The notes under the pieces: model-generated
Databases searched by the model: none
Told to the model about the DNA's origin: nothing
What the model saw: the letters and a program-made list of their open reading frames with translations, nothing else
Shown: piece after piece, positions 54,906 through 64,000 of the stretch
How the letters are laid out: each line of letters opens with the position of its first letter
How positions within the stretch are numbered: the first letter of the stretch is position 1
Assembly (NCBI RefSeq): GCF_964355755.1
Contig: NC_092676.1
Location: 22,116,288 to 22,180,287 of the forward strand
Direction of reading: 5' to 3'
From: Antedon mediterranea
Lineage: Eukaryota; Echinodermata; Crinoidea; Comatulida; Antedonidae
DNA: 64,000 nucleotides
Made by a program: the position numbers and the translations under genes

Positions 54906-57900
54906 ACAGAATAAAGGTACGATAGGTGAACAGTATAAATAATACATAATCATGATAAAATTACTACATAAATCGAAATAAGCACAAATATATGTTTATA
55001 ATATGTACTTGAAATTATAGATATAGCAAACAGCAAGTACAAGATTTTATTTGTTTAATGATTAGTTATTGGTATATCTAATTGGTCTATCAATGTATGA
55101 ACTAAATAAGCTAAAATGTCTGACTGAAAAAAAAACAAAAAAAAAAAACTTATACATAGAAAATAAAACTAAAAAACAATTGGATAACAGTATAACGATA
55201 CAATAGGTCAAAAGTATAAATAATACATAATCATGATTATTTTTACAAAAATCGAGATAAACACAAATATATATGTTTATATGTATTTGAAGTTAGATAA
55301 GCAAATAAACTAGTTTATCAATGTAAAAGCCAAATAGGCTAATTATTGGGGTAATGTTGGTAATTTCTTATATATATCTAACCTGGTATCCCAGGCACTT
55401 TGTAGGTATTTTTTACAAGCCAAGTCAAAAATTTCCCCAAGAACAACGTTTTCATTATATAAATTGTCTAATAACAAATGTAATTTCATTTCAGAGGTTC
55501 CTTCGTAGAAAGATTTCCAATAATGTTCAAACCCGTTATTCATTAATTGTAATTTTATTGGGTAGAAGATTTCTTCTCTTAATTTACTAAATGTATTACA
55601 TTCTAACATAAAGTGTGCGATAGTTTCAGTGTCATTATTGCAGAGTGCACACATACCCGTACTCGTGGGTGACCATGACTGTTTCCTACCTTCAAGGTTT
55701 AGAGAGTTCGATCTCGCCTTAAATTTCAAACAACTTCTTTTAAAGTCATTTTTGTAAAGAAGGTATGGTTCTAGTATCGGTTTATTCTTGTACAATATAT
55801 ATTGTGTCAGAGAAGATTTTGATTGTGCTCTCTTCTGCCATTCGTTATTATCGATATCTTTGTTCTTGCATTTAAATTGAGTTAACCACTTACCAGGTGA
55901 TTCGTTGGTGAACATATCACCCATGTTACATTTATGTAAGGCTTCTTTAACCTGATTTAACCATCCCCATTTTAATTTATCTTCAAGAATGTTTATGGCG
56001 TTAAAAATCACATTGGACCATCTGTCCTTCTCCATGTTTTTTAGGCGGTTAAAATATTTAATCCGAGAGTAGTTTTGAAGCGATTCTAGTGATTGCCAGC
56101 CCAAGTCACCATATAGAGCCTCTTTTGCAACGTTACGCGGAGCCTTAAGAATGGTTCTCGCCATTAAAAACTGCAGGTTTTCAACTTTTGCCATTGTTGT
56201 TTTTCCGTTACAGTACCAAACTGAGCATGCGTAATTAATGGTAGGGATTCCGATAGATTTCCATAATAGCTCCCCGTAATAAATTCTGTTAAAATCATCT
56301 TGTTCATTTATAATGGATTTAATATATGCAATGATGCGATTACCCTTCTTGATAACTTCGTCTATGTGAAGATTGTCCGACAACGTACGAGAAATATATA
56401 CTCCCAAGTATTTGTATTTATCAGTTTCTGTTATAGAATTGTTTCCTAACCTCCATTTTCTATATAAGTTGGTCCTTTGTCCTGTGATAAGGACATTTGA
56501 TTTATCATAATTAAATGACATTTTCCATTCTTTAGCAAATTCTGTAGTAGTTTGTAGGAGCATTTTAAGTTCCTTCTCGTTTTCTCCTATTAGCACGACG
56601 TCGTCGGCCCATAATAAACAATTAATTTTAGTGTTAAAGATGTTAACACCTAGATCTGAGTTGTTAAGCATTATACGTAATTCATTGATGTATATTGAGA
56701 AGAGTGTTGGCGTTAACGAGCATCCCTGTTTAACACCTTCATCGATATCAAATAACTCCGTCTCTAAATTAGCAAATTGGACCTTACATTTAACATTCTC
56801 ATATAAATTTTGTACGATATTAATTAGGTTACCTTTTATACCGATTCGGCGTAATGCTTTTATTAGTCCTTCTCTCCAGACTGTATCGAATGCTTTTCGG
56901 AAATCAAGAAAAGCCAAAAATGTCTTTTTACCCTCGGCTTGTCGAGTAGCTATCAAGCTTTTAAGGGTGAAGATATGGTCTTCACATCGTCTATCTTTAC
57001 GGAAGCCCCCTTGTGCTTCGGTTAATAAATCATACTCTTCAAGGAATTCTGATATTCTTCGAGAAATTATTCGACTATAGATCTTAGCAATGCATGAGTT
57101 TAAGGTAATTCCTCTATAGTTATCTAAATTTCGCCGGTCGCCTTTTTTAAATATAGGAACTATTGTGCCGTTGTTCCATTCATCTGGTATACATTCGAGA
57201 TGGGAGAGCCTTTTAAACAGTTTATACAGTGTTGCAACAATTGTGTTACCGCCGTTTTTTATCAATTCGTTAGAAATATTATCATTGCCCGGGCTTTTGT
57301 TGTTTTTACATAGGGAGACTGCGTATTTTACATCTTCACATGAGAATTCGAGTTTATCCAGAGTAGCGGTTTGAACATTCATGTTGTAGCTGTCAGCTAA
57401 ATTGTCATTAAATAGATCATTCTCTACATCTAAGTTTTTCTTACCTAAGGTATTAAAGTAATTGGTTAACGAGGACTTAATTATGGGTGCGTCTGATGTT
57501 ACATTGTCCGTTCCCGGAATTATTATAGATGTAACATTGTTTGTTCGTTTATTTCCTTTTAAAACTGACCAGAAGTCTCTAGACTGAGGTCCGCCTTTTT
57601 CCATTATTTTTGAACATCTATCCATCCGGATTTGCATCATTTTTTGTCTAATTAATGTTTTACATTCGTTTCGTTTAGTTTGATAATCTTTCCAGAGATT
57701 ATCTCTTATAGTTTTATTAAAGTCAGAATTAGTTTTGTTCTTACAATATAGTCGGTGTGCTCGACACGCTTTTTTTCGTTTTTCCATTGACTGTTCAATA
57801 TCACAATCAAACCAATGTTTACTTTTTCTGGACTGTTTTTTATAGCCTATTGTCTCTTCGGCAGCAGACACTACAAGGCGTTTCCACGATTCCCAAGCTT

Positions 57901-60900
57901 CGTTAGCATTTAAATGGGCTGGGTCCCAGTTAGTGAATTTAGATTCAAGGTCCTCTTGGAACGTTGTCCAATTGTGGTTATACTTTATATCCCATCGTTG
58001 TTTAAATGTTTCAGGGATTGTGTTATTATTATTAAATGATTCCACATTCATATCAATTATAATCATGTTATGATCGCTTCCTATGTGAAAGTTACATTGG
58101 TCATCTATCATGAATTCATTTATATCTTTTTGAATATTTGCTGATACAAGACCATAATCCAAAACACTTTTATGTTGATTCTTTACCCACGTAAATACTC
58201 CTGTACATTTTTCACTACCGTTAAGGATAAACAGATCACCATCATTACTAAAATCAATAAGTCCTTGACCATTATAGTTTATAGATTCGTCTCCATCGTT
58301 AATCAAGTGACCAATTTTGCCGTTGAAATCTCCAAGAATTATTATTTTAGCATCATTGTCATTTTGAGAGATCTCTAAATTTTCCGCTAATAAGGAGACA
58401 AACATCTCATCAGTCAAGTTGCGATCGGTTCCTTCACATGGAAAATAAACTAAAGCTATGTAATATATTGAATTGGTAGAACTATTAAATTGCACTTTTA
58501 CCCATAGTCGTTCGAGGGTATCACATCTCGTATCTAATACATTGTCATCTATGATCTTAATGTCGTCCCTAATTAGGAAGCCGATCCCGCCTTGACTTTT
58601 TTTAGTATATGATGATCTATTTTTCCCAATCCAATTGTAACCTTTGATTTGTATTTCTTCCTTATCTTTTAGAAATGATTCGACTATTCCAAATAAATTA
58701 ATTTTATTGATGTTTACAAATTTTTGGATATCATACTTTTTGCTTTTGTAGCCTCTGATATTATTGTATGCTATTTTAATGTTAGTATTAGTATTACATG
58801 ATTTAGATTTCTTTTTACCTCGTCTAACTTTAACATGTTTATGATTAATCTTATTTGGAGGCACGTAGTTTAACATAGGATCAGGATTTACACTATTGAT
58901 ACTAGCGATATCTTCGCTATTTTTGTTAATTGTTATCTCATTTATACAGGTATTGTTATTACATTCGTCAATTAAGAAATCGTATATATTGTCATGATTA
59001 AAAGACATTACATTACCCCGCAGGTTTCTCCTGGTTGGTTCAGGATCGGCGTTTACTTCATTGCCTGTTTCCTATGGAAGTCGACATTGATAGTTCTTAT
59101 GTCCAAATTCGAAGCATCCGTGACATTGTACTGGTTTACCATGTTTACAGTCTTTCATCTGATGGTTCCTTTCACCACAGTAGTAACATCCGGTTCTGTT
59201 TGTTTGTATTTGTCTACTATTGTGTCGATAATTTAAGTTAGTGTTTGGACGGTGCTGTTTGTTGCGATATGCCTGTGTTCCTATCGGCGACGAGTAGTGG
59301 CCTGATGAAGTTCGGTGCGATTTGTTTGTTTCTTTATCTTTCACAATCCTGTGTACTTTGTTGATATTGGTCAGTAATTTCTTCGTTCCGTAGTTGCTGA
59401 GGTGAAGTCTACTCCTATTGAGGGATCCACTTTCACATTCGTTATTGTACAGTTTGAAGGTTGTGTCGTTGTCAATTATTTTACAGTCCTCTTTTGACGC
59501 GATTCCTTTGATTTCCCTGTTCAGTTTGTCTACTCTACCTTGATGTTCCATAACATCTTGTCTAGGACATATTGTTGATAATATAATGGATGTGCTGGGC
59601 GATTTCGTTTTAACATCCTGTATTATTTGTGCGAACTCGTTTGGGGCGTTGTTTGCATCCTCGTCTTTTGTGCAGTCGTTCGTTCCGCCATGAATTATTA
59701 TGGTATCAAAACTGTTCGCGTCTAGTGATCTCAATGATTCTTTTATATCTTTCATTTTTGCTCCGGGTAGACAAGAGACTTTAGTCTTCATCAATCCTCT
59801 TTCATTAATATTCTTGATTATTGAGTCTCCTATAATAAGGGTGTCTGTGTTCAATGGTATACCATTTGTTCTTTCGTGTAGATCTTTGGTACGGTCATTC
59901 TTTGTTTGGTCACACATAGCATTGCGTTGCAGTTCTAAGTCATCTTTTAGTTGTTTATTTTCCTGTCGAAGAATGTTATTTTGCTCTTTGATCTCATTGA
60001 TGATTTTAAATTGTTTATCTAATGATTTTCGTAGTGAAGTTATAGTGTTTGGTATTCCTCTACATGATTCGCAAAACCAACTGGTTGCTCGCTTTCCAGT
60101 TGCGGAGATTCCAATACATTGTGGGTGAAAATCAGTTTGGCAAAATGAGCATTCGATGCTTTTTCCTTTGGCGATATGATTTAACATACAATGCTCTACA
60201 CATTTAATCGTCCGATTAGTGATACTAGACGTGCTTGTTGAAGGTTGTTGTGATTTGGTTTGCGAGCTTGGAGGGGATTGAGGTCTCGGAGGTGTTCGGT
60301 TTGTAGACGCCATATTTAAGATTTAATTTAGGATCTATGTCGAATTAATTATTATTATAACTATCATTTGGTATCTGGTTCATTCAGATCGTTCAGATAA
60401 CTTCTTATAATAGTTCTGGAACGTTTTCCGACTTACAGTTATCCAGATAAATATACAGCACCCAGACGGTCTAAATATTTCAATGATGTAGGATAGCTTG
60501 GTTGGCGTGGTCCAGCAGTATTAGCGTGGGCCTAAACAAGCTGTCTATTGTTCTCTATCTATACAGGACGCTATCTTTCCCCAGTGAGAGATGTACACTT
60601 CTGCTACGTTGGCCTTGGAAATTTAGTAAAATAGTTATATGAAAACTCACCATTTACTGCTTATTTTCTCAAGATATAAACTATGGTTGGATTCCTCAAG
60701 TTGAGATATACTTAACGTTATACCTTTCAAATAAAAATGTTGTTGAAGACTTGAAGAAATTCAGCTAAATTGAGATTAGAATTTAAACGTCCCGCGTCTC
60801 GTCCCTCCGCGTCTTGAGATCTTTTTTGTTGTATACTGTATATTGTTTTTAAATGTATTATTTTAAAGAAGGATAATGTTTGTCCCATTTATTAAATTAT

Positions 60901-63584
60901 TTGAGAAAATTTTTTTGGGGGGAAAAATTAATTTTCTTATTATTGTAATCCTCAACCTCTATAGATAGAGATTTTTTTATAGAAATGTTTTATTTATAAA
61001 GCGCCATAAGTTTTAACAAATGGTCCACCTTCATTAATGATGGTATTAAATTATTAAATAAATCTATACCAATTTTTTTAATTAAGATTTTATCCTACAG
61101 GGTGTACGTTTAAAAGAAGCGACAAAGATCAACCTGTCGCTGTCGGCACTAAGCAATGTCATCTCGGCTCTTGTTGATGGACGTAGCTCCCACATACCCT
61201 ACCGTGATTCCAAGCTAACCCGTCTTCTGCAAGACTCCTTAGGTGGCAACGCTAGGACCGTGATGGTAGCCAACATTGGGCCTGCCAGTTATAATTTTAA
61301 TGAAAGCATTACCACACTAAGGTATACAACTCATTTTACTGTGAAAATTGAAATAGTTGACTGTACAGCCATCTATTTAATTGAAACACTAACATTTATT
61401 TATTCGAGCGAGTGAGCGGCCGAGCAGTTAAGACAGTGGAACCGTAATACGTTGCCATAACATCGGCAAGGGTTCGAGACTCACTCGCTCCATGGTTCTG
61501 GTGGTAGAACAAGTCTTCTCGGATAAGGACTATAAACTGTAAGTCCAGTGTACACATCTGGTGCACTTTAAAGAACCTACAGTAGTACATCTTTCGAGAT
61601 GAGTAGGGGATTATTCTGGTGTACTAGCTCACACACAGCCACTGTAACAAACTCATCATATATATACTGCTGTATTTGGCGATATCGCTGTTGGATGTAT
61701 GTGAAATAAAATAATAATATGCAGTGCCTTAATCGGTCAGCCACTTGATTCTAATCATAATCTTCATCATTATCAATTATCATCATTGATATCCTTCAAC
61801 ATGTTCTGTTGCATCCCTGTTGTAATAATAAATAAATATAATATTTTATTATTAGAATGAAATATTGAGACTTACTTATTTTTTTCCTTCATTTATTTGG
61901 CATCTCAATAAATAACATTAAAAATACATCAATAATATATAAAATCACCTTAAATATTAATATACATGTACATCAAAAAAGCAAATAAAAATGGCGGGAT
62001 ATTATATATTATTGATATTTTGTTAGGTATGCTAATCGTGCAAAGAATATCAAGAATAAACCAAAGATAAATGAAGATCCAAAAGATGCGCTGCTGCGTG
62101 AGTTTCAAGATGAAATCTCAAGGTTAAAGGCTGAACTCAACAAGAAAGGAGAAGGAGGTGGTGGTGTAGGATCTTCAGTAGGAAAGAGGAAACGTAAAAA
62201 GAAAATAGGAGGAAGACAAGGTAACATAAACATATTACCTGGTTAATAATAATAGCTAGATTGTGAAGCTCAAGTAAACAAATACAATTTTGATAAATTA
62301 AGCTTGGTTCCCACTAGGATTCAAAGTAAGGATGTAAGCACAACACAAGTGACTTGCCCAATCACAAGTGCTTTATTATTTGAACTTTCGCTTGCCACTT
62401 GCAAAATGCTGTTTACTTTTTGTCAGTTGCAGTATATTTAATATAATAAAAATACACACTATATTTACGCCTGTTGAGAAGATCGGGCCTTCCGGCCCTC
62501 GAAACCTAAAAAAACAAAAACAACATCCTCTAAGAAATTAAGCCAAAAATGGTACCAATGGATTTTGAATGCGGGCTTAACACCTTAGCTTCTGCGGGAC
62601 CTGCCCATTCAGCCAATCGAAACATTAGTATTTTATCAATAGCCATAGTGCCCCCTATTTAGGCATAGATAGTGTGAATTCATGCCTAGGCGTAAATGCA
62701 GCCACTATGTAATAAAAATGATACATTTCCAGGAGAACCCGGATCTGATGGAGAAATAGAAGAAGATAGTGAGGATGAAGTTGAAGTGATGGACGAAGCT
62801 GAATTATACAAAGAGGCCCAGCAAAAACTAGAGCATGAGAGGCAGACGATTCTTGCTAATCAGAATATGATAGCAGAGGTTCGTTGGTCACGTTTTCCCC
62901 TTGATTTTATGTTATTTAAGATTGTGTTGAACAACTAACCCTGGATAACTAAATTTGATGAATTATCCGTCAGCTTATCACTCTAGCCATTAACCCCTTT
63001 AATGGCTTGATTTGTAGTTGGGTATTTGTAATGTTTAGTAGTTGTTCTCGGGAGTAGGTAGTTATCCTATTTGACTGGGGTTTTTTTCAGAAGATAATCA
63101 GAAGATTTAGCTCCTCAAAATCCTCACTGTTTATATGCAAGCAGTGAGAGGTGTTTGCAAGTGACCAATCCAATATGCCTATTGTTTAGGGATTTGTCCT
63201 AGAATCTTTTCCTTAATGAGGAGTCACTATCTGGAATGAAAGAAAAGAAACAGTTTTTAGTCAATGATTTATGATTGAATTTTGTTGATTTTAGGTCCTT
63301 TGGTAAATTTAGTAAATAATTGCTTCACTGAGTGACTCTAAATCTTTTGATTGGAGAGTGATTGTAAAATTATTTTTTTACTACAGGAAAAAGAAAAGAT
63401 TTTATCAGAAATCAAGTTAAAGCAGACTGACCTAAAGAAACAACATCAGGCACAAGACGCACTCAACTCCAAGATCAAAGCAATGGAGAGTAAACTATTA
63501 GTTGGTGGTAAAAGTATCATAGACCACACGAATGAGCAGGAGAAAGAGTTGGAGAAAAAGCATCTACAGTTAGCAGAACAGCAG
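47428..63584 (+). CDS. KIF3B: Kinesin-II motor subunit KIF3B (KRP95-type), 3' end outside window
   Basis: Plus-end-directed microtubule motor subunit that pairs with KIF3A and KAP3 for anterograde intraflagellar transport (family knowledge). Coding exons: 47394-47430 (ATG at 47,428), 47951-48135, 50230-50354, 50910-51034, 51784-51867, 52543-52622, 53123-53192, 53675-53767, 61101-61321, 62027-62220, 62733-62878, 63387-63584. All phases agree. Motor landmarks: VVVRCRPLN, the P-loop [19 protein letters not shown] (switch I), LVDLAGSER (switch II), and [19 protein letters not shown]. The neck then has [20 protein letters not shown]. After it come the Gly-rich/basic and the acidic segments typical of KIF3B, then the stalk with [15 protein letters not shown]. 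The remaining stalk and tail lie beyond 64,000. The intron after 53,767 holds an antisense LINE. Confidence 0.95.
47951..48135 (+). CDS. KIF3B: KIF3B exon, motor start
   Basis: Encodes the first beta strand ([11 protein letters not shown]) to [10 protein letters not shown]; phase 0 in, 2 out. Confidence 0.95.
48338..48969. mobile_element. MITE with AAGACACCTTC ends
   Basis: Inverted ends AAGACACCTTCTCTACA and TGTAGGGAAGGTGTCTT, flanked by TA on each side, about 630 bp. The end logic (AAGA...TCTT, TA target) recalls family B, but the interior differs. Lies in the intron after exon 47,951-48,135. Confidence 0.75.
49858..50053 (-). repeat. tRNA-derived SINE
   Basis: On the - strand the head reads TAGCCGAGTGGTTAGGACAC (A-box region) and CCCGGGTTCAATTCCCG (B-box region), followed by a non-tRNA body (GTACCTGGTTGAAAATAC, GGAAAGGAACTGGCC). 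The acceptor stem does not close, so it is not a functional tRNA. Confidence 0.75.
50230..50354 (+). CDS. KIF3B: KIF3B exon, P-loop
   Basis: Encodes [19 protein letters not shown] and the ATP-binding [13 protein letters not shown]. Confidence 0.95.
50910..51034 (+). CDS. KIF3B: KIF3B exon
   Basis: Encodes [15 protein letters not shown] to ASYLEIYQ. The acceptor has an unusually pure poly-T tract (about 18 T) starting near 50,883. Confidence 0.95.
51784..51867 (+). CDS. KIF3B: KIF3B exon
   Basis: Encodes [19 protein letters not shown] to DTGVYVK, phase 0-0. Confidence 0.95.
52262..52475 (-). repeat. SINE family D copy, head missing
   Basis: Reverse orientation to 61,405. Shares CCCCTACTCGTCTCGAAAGA, GGTTCTTTAAAGTGCAC, GGACCTACGGTTTATAGTCC and TTCTACCACCAGAACCATGG; stops before the tRNA-like part. 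In a KIF3B intron. Confidence 0.75.
52543..52622 (+). CDS. KIF3B: KIF3B exon
   Basis: Encodes [20 protein letters not shown] and NTNRSVG, leading to switch I. Confidence 0.95.
53123..53192 (+). CDS. KIF3B: KIF3B exon, switch I
   Basis: Encodes [20 protein letters not shown]; contains the SSRSH nucleotide-sensing motif. Confidence 0.95.
53675..53767 (+). CDS. KIF3B: KIF3B exon, switch II
   Basis: Encodes [20 protein letters not shown], then [17 protein letters not shown] is switch II. The 7.3-kb intron after it carries the LINE. Confidence 0.95.
54850..55340 (-). repeat. Tandem duplication in LINE 3' region
   Basis: The block with AGTATAAATAATACATAATC, a CACAAATATATG word and TCTATCAATGTA/TTTATCAATGTA occurs twice, about 290 bp apart, each bordered by an A-rich run (54,870-54,903 and 55,130-55,150). 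Confidence 0.8.
55343..59008 (-). CDS. LINE ORF2: endonuclease and reverse transcriptase (1,221 aa)
   Basis: N-terminal APE-type endonuclease with [28 protein letters not shown] and [13 protein letters not shown] has [35 protein letters not shown] (about residue 700), [18 protein letters not shown] and the catalytic LLWADDVVL (about residue 800). A C-terminal [18 protein letters not shown] finger follows, as in many CR1/Jockey-type ORF2 proteins. No stop or frameshift across 3.7 kb, so the copy is young and may be competent. Catalytic residues look complete. Starts at MSFNHDN, 63 nt after ORF1, so translation probably needs reinitiation. Confidence 0.93.
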   Translation of the reverse strand: MSFNHDNIYDFLIDECNNNTCINEITINKNSEDIASINSVNPDPMLNYVPPNKINHKHVKVRRGKKKSKSCNTNTNIKIAYNNIRGYKSKKYDIQKFVNINKINLFGIVESFLKDKEEIQIKGYNWIGKNRSSYTKKSQGGIGFLIRDDIKIIDDNVLDTRCDTLERLWVKVQFNSSTNSIYYIALVYFPCEGTDRNLTDEMFVSLLAENLEISQNDNDAKIIILGDFNGKIGHLINDGDESINYNGQGLIDFSNDGDLFILNGSEKCTGVFTWVKNQHKSVLDYGLVSANIQKDINEFMIDDQCNFHIGSDHNMIIIDMNVESFNNNNTIPETFKQRWDIKYNHNWTTFQEDLESKFTNWDPAHLNANEAWESWKRLVVSAAEETIGYKKQSRKSKHWFDCDIEQSMEKRKKACRAHRLYCKNKTNSDFNKTIRDNLWKDYQTKRNECKTLIRQKMMQIRMDRCSKIMEKGGPQSRDFWSVLKGNKRTNNVTSIIIPGTDNVTSDAPIIKSSLTNYFNTLGKKNLDVENDLFNDNLADSYNMNVQTATLDKLEFSCEDVKYAVSLCKNNKSPGNDNISNELIKNGGNTIVATLYKLFKRLSHLECIPDEWNNGTIVPIFKKGDRRNLDNYRGITLNSCIAKIYSRIISRRISEFLEEYDLLTEAQGGFRKDRRCEDHIFTLKSLIATRQAEGKKTFLAFLDFRKAFDTVWREGLIKALRRIGIKGNLINIVQNLYENVKCKVQFANLETELFDIDEGVKQGCSLTPTLFSIYINELRIMLNNSDLGVNIFNTKINCLLWADDVVLIGENEKELKMLLQTTTEFAKEWKMSFNYDKSNVLITGQRTNLYRKWRLGNNSITETDKYKYLGVYISRTLSDNLHIDEVIKKGNRIIAYIKSIINEQDDFNRIYYGELLWKSIGIPTINYACSVWYCNGKTTMAKVENLQFLMARTILKAPRNVAKEALYGDLGWQSLESLQNYSRIKYFNRLKNMEKDRWSNVIFNAINILEDKLKWGWLNQVKEALHKCNMGDMFTNESPGKWLTQFKCKNKDIDNNEWQKRAQSKSSLTQYILYKNKPILEPYLLYKNDFKRSCLKFKARSNSLNLEGRKQSWSPTSTGMCALCNNDTETIAHFMLECNTFSKLREEIFYPIKLQLMNNGFEHYWKSFYEGTSEMKLHLLLDNLYNENVVLGEIFDLACKKYLQSAWDTRLDIYKKLPTLPQ
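59072..60313 (-). CDS. LINE ORF1: PHD-like finger, SGNH hydrolase, zinc knuckles (413 aa)
   Basis: Ser/Pro/Gln-rich start, then a PHD-like finger at about residues 38-84 (CVEHC, CSFC, HPQC, CESC; first pair is C-x3-C). A coiled coil follows at about 92-135. An SGNH-type hydrolase occupies about 157-335, with IIGDSI (nucleophile Ser) and HGGTND. The usual DxxH block reads SRLHLSNYG, so Asp is replaced by Ser while His is kept. Two CCHC knuckles ([28 protein letters not shown]) end the protein. The start at 60,313 gives MASTNRTPP. Role by family: RNA-binding/particle protein for retrotransposition; esterase role is unclear. Confidence 0.85.
   Translation of the reverse strand: MASTNRTPPRPQSPPSSQTKSQQPSTSTSSITNRTIKCVEHCMLNHIAKGKSIECSFCQTDFHPQCIGISATGKRATSWFCESCRGIPNTITSLRKSLDKQFKIINEIKEQNNILRQENKQLKDDLELQRNAMCDQTKNDRTKDLHERTNGIPLNTDTLIIGDSIIKNINERGLMKTKVSCLPGAKMKDIKESLRSLDANSFDTIIIHGGTNDCTKDEDANNAPNEFAQIIQDVKTKSPSTSIILSTICPRQDVMEHQGRVDKLNREIKGIASKEDCKIIDNDTTFKLYNNECESGSLNRSRLHLSNYGTKKLLTNINKVHRIVKDKETNKSHRTSSGHYSSPIGTQAYRNKQHRPNTNLNYRHNSRQIQTNRTGCYYCGERNHQMKDCKHGKPVQCHGCFEFGHKNYQCRLP
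60640..61100. other. Rest of KIF3B intron 9
   Basis: AT-rich, no features noticed between the LINE leader and the exon at 61,101. Confidence 0.35.
61101..61321 (+). CDS. KIF3B: KIF3B exon, alpha4-alpha6 of motor
   Basis: Encodes [20 protein letters not shown] and [19 protein letters not shown] to ITTLR; microtubule-binding face. Confidence 0.95.
61405..61660 (+). repeat. tRNA-derived SINE family D, full head
   Basis: Head GCGGCCGAGCAGTTAAGAC (A-box region) and GGGTTCGAGACTC (B-box region), then body CCATGGTTCTGGTGGTAGAA and GGACTATAAACTGTAAGTCC. Same body as 52,262 and 19,924 in the opposite orientation. In a KIF3B intron. Confidence 0.8.
62027..62220 (+). CDS. KIF3B: KIF3B exon, neck
   Basis: Encodes [20 protein letters not shown] then a charged helix and a Gly-rich, basic stretch ([18 protein letters not shown]). 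Ends phase 1. Confidence 0.93.
62300..62375. mobile_element. MITE family A fragment
   Basis: AAGCTTGGTTCCCACTAGG then CACAACACAAGTGACTTG; left end only, diverged from 6230 and 25,061. Confidence 0.55.
62733..62878 (+). CDS. KIF3B: KIF3B exon, acidic hinge
   Basis: Encodes [20 protein letters not shown] then the start of the coiled coil. The donor is GTTCGT, a weak consensus, but frame and homology continue in the next exon. Confidence 0.9.
63387..63584 (+). CDS. KIF3B: KIF3B exon, stalk
   Basis: 66 codons of coiled coil with [20 protein letters not shown], a conserved KIF3B stretch. Donor GTTAGA. No later exon is visible before 64,000. Confidence 0.92.
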
Positions 63585-63616
63585 GTTAGAGTCTTTATAT
63601 TAAAGATAACAAAATA

Positions 63617-63790
63617 GTTCTATATACACTATCAAAGTTTATGTGACAAAAAATGTGATGTGCCCATATATGGACATGATGATGTCATATCACATATTTG
63701 AGCATATCACTACCATATTTGAGCATATCACTAGCATATTTGAGCATATCACTACCATATTTGAGCATATCACTACCATATTTAAGTGAT
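63617..63790. mobile_element. MITE family C copy with 21-bp tandem expansion
   Basis: Left part ATACACTATCAAAGTTTATG and GATGTGCCCATATATGG matches the family. It is followed by about five copies of a 21-bp unit ATATTTGAGCATATCACTACC (63,690-63,785). The right inverted end is missing. Confidence 0.75.
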
Positions 63791-64000
63791 TTCTTTCATT
63801 CCTTGTCTAATATTCTTTTAAATAATTCCTGATCCAAATGTGCTGAATGTAACCTCACAGTTGAGATATATTTTTCCTCTAAATAGTTATTTAAATACTT
63901 TCTTCTCTAGATGGCTAAATATTCCAAGCACCCTCTGCGCATAAGTTCTTGCTCTAAGTATTTCAAACACTCTTTTCAAAGAATGTCTCAACTGAAAAGG

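Larger units (their letters stand above)
54739..60640 (-). mobile_element. Apparently intact non-LTR retrotransposon in KIF3B intron 9
   Basis: Two long uninterrupted frames, ORF1 (60313-59072) and ORF2 (59008-55343), 63 nt apart and antisense to KIF3B. The 3' region has a tandemly doubled block (54,850-55,340) and ends in 2.5 copies of an 8-mer (TATTTCAG on the + strand, 54,739-54,758). Short-repeat 3' ends rather than poly-A, and an ORF1 with PHD plus esterase, fit the CR1/L2-like group (family knowledge). The 5' limit is uncertain; the untranslated leader seems to extend to about 60,640. Confidence 0.8.

Noticed and set aside
55354-60128. Several + frames within the LINE
   Set aside because: Shadows of ORF1 and ORF2 on the - strand.

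Overview
This is about 64 kb of AT-rich, intron-rich animal DNA. It shows long introns, consensus GT/AG splice sites and many transposons. A kinesin-II (KIF3B/KRP95-type) gene and very frequent AGGCCTA-type motifs suggest an echinoderm or another ambulacrarian; that placement is inference. Almost all real coding sequence is in short exons, so the genes below were built by reading splice sites by eye.

Region 1 (1-22,118, + strand) is a leucine-rich-repeat (LRR) gene that begins left of the window. Fifteen near-identical exons of exactly 72 nt each encode one 24-residue LRR, and every intron is phase 2, so any cassette can be skipped or joined in frame. Differences between cassettes fall almost entirely on codons 2, 4, 5, 23 and 24, the concave, ligand-facing positions of an LRR. 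Two diverged LRR exons follow, then an exon resembling the cysteine-rich hinge of LRR-type G-protein-coupled receptors. It runs into a stop where the seven-helix domain would start. The array has been invaded by nested elements: a 6,264-bp inverted-repeat element (2016-8279) with two satellite arms and inner transposons, a TA-flanked MITE (9235-9784), and a compound insertion (about 17,549-20,110) with an inverted-repeat element, a decayed DIRS-like retroelement, a LINE end and a SINE fragment.

Region 2 (23,461-40,601, - strand) holds three small multi-exon genes in tandem, with predicted products of 108, 500 and 243 residues. I do not recognise them. All three carry a phase 0-0 exon of 33-40 codons encoding a similar amphipathic coiled coil, so they may be a small family. 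A frameshifted LINE (33,150-34,500) and several MITEs lie between and within them.

Region 3 (40,610-46,500) is mostly non-coding, with MITEs, hairpins and a local duplication.

Region 4 (about 46,600 to beyond 64,000, + strand) is the KIF3B orthologue: a likely non-coding first exon, a start exon, and eleven further exons covering the whole motor domain, neck and start of the stalk. The gene runs off the right edge. Intron 9 contains an apparently intact antisense LINE (about 54,739-60,640) with ORF1 (PHD-like finger, SGNH-type hydrolase, two zinc knuckles) and ORF2 (endonuclease and reverse transcriptase).
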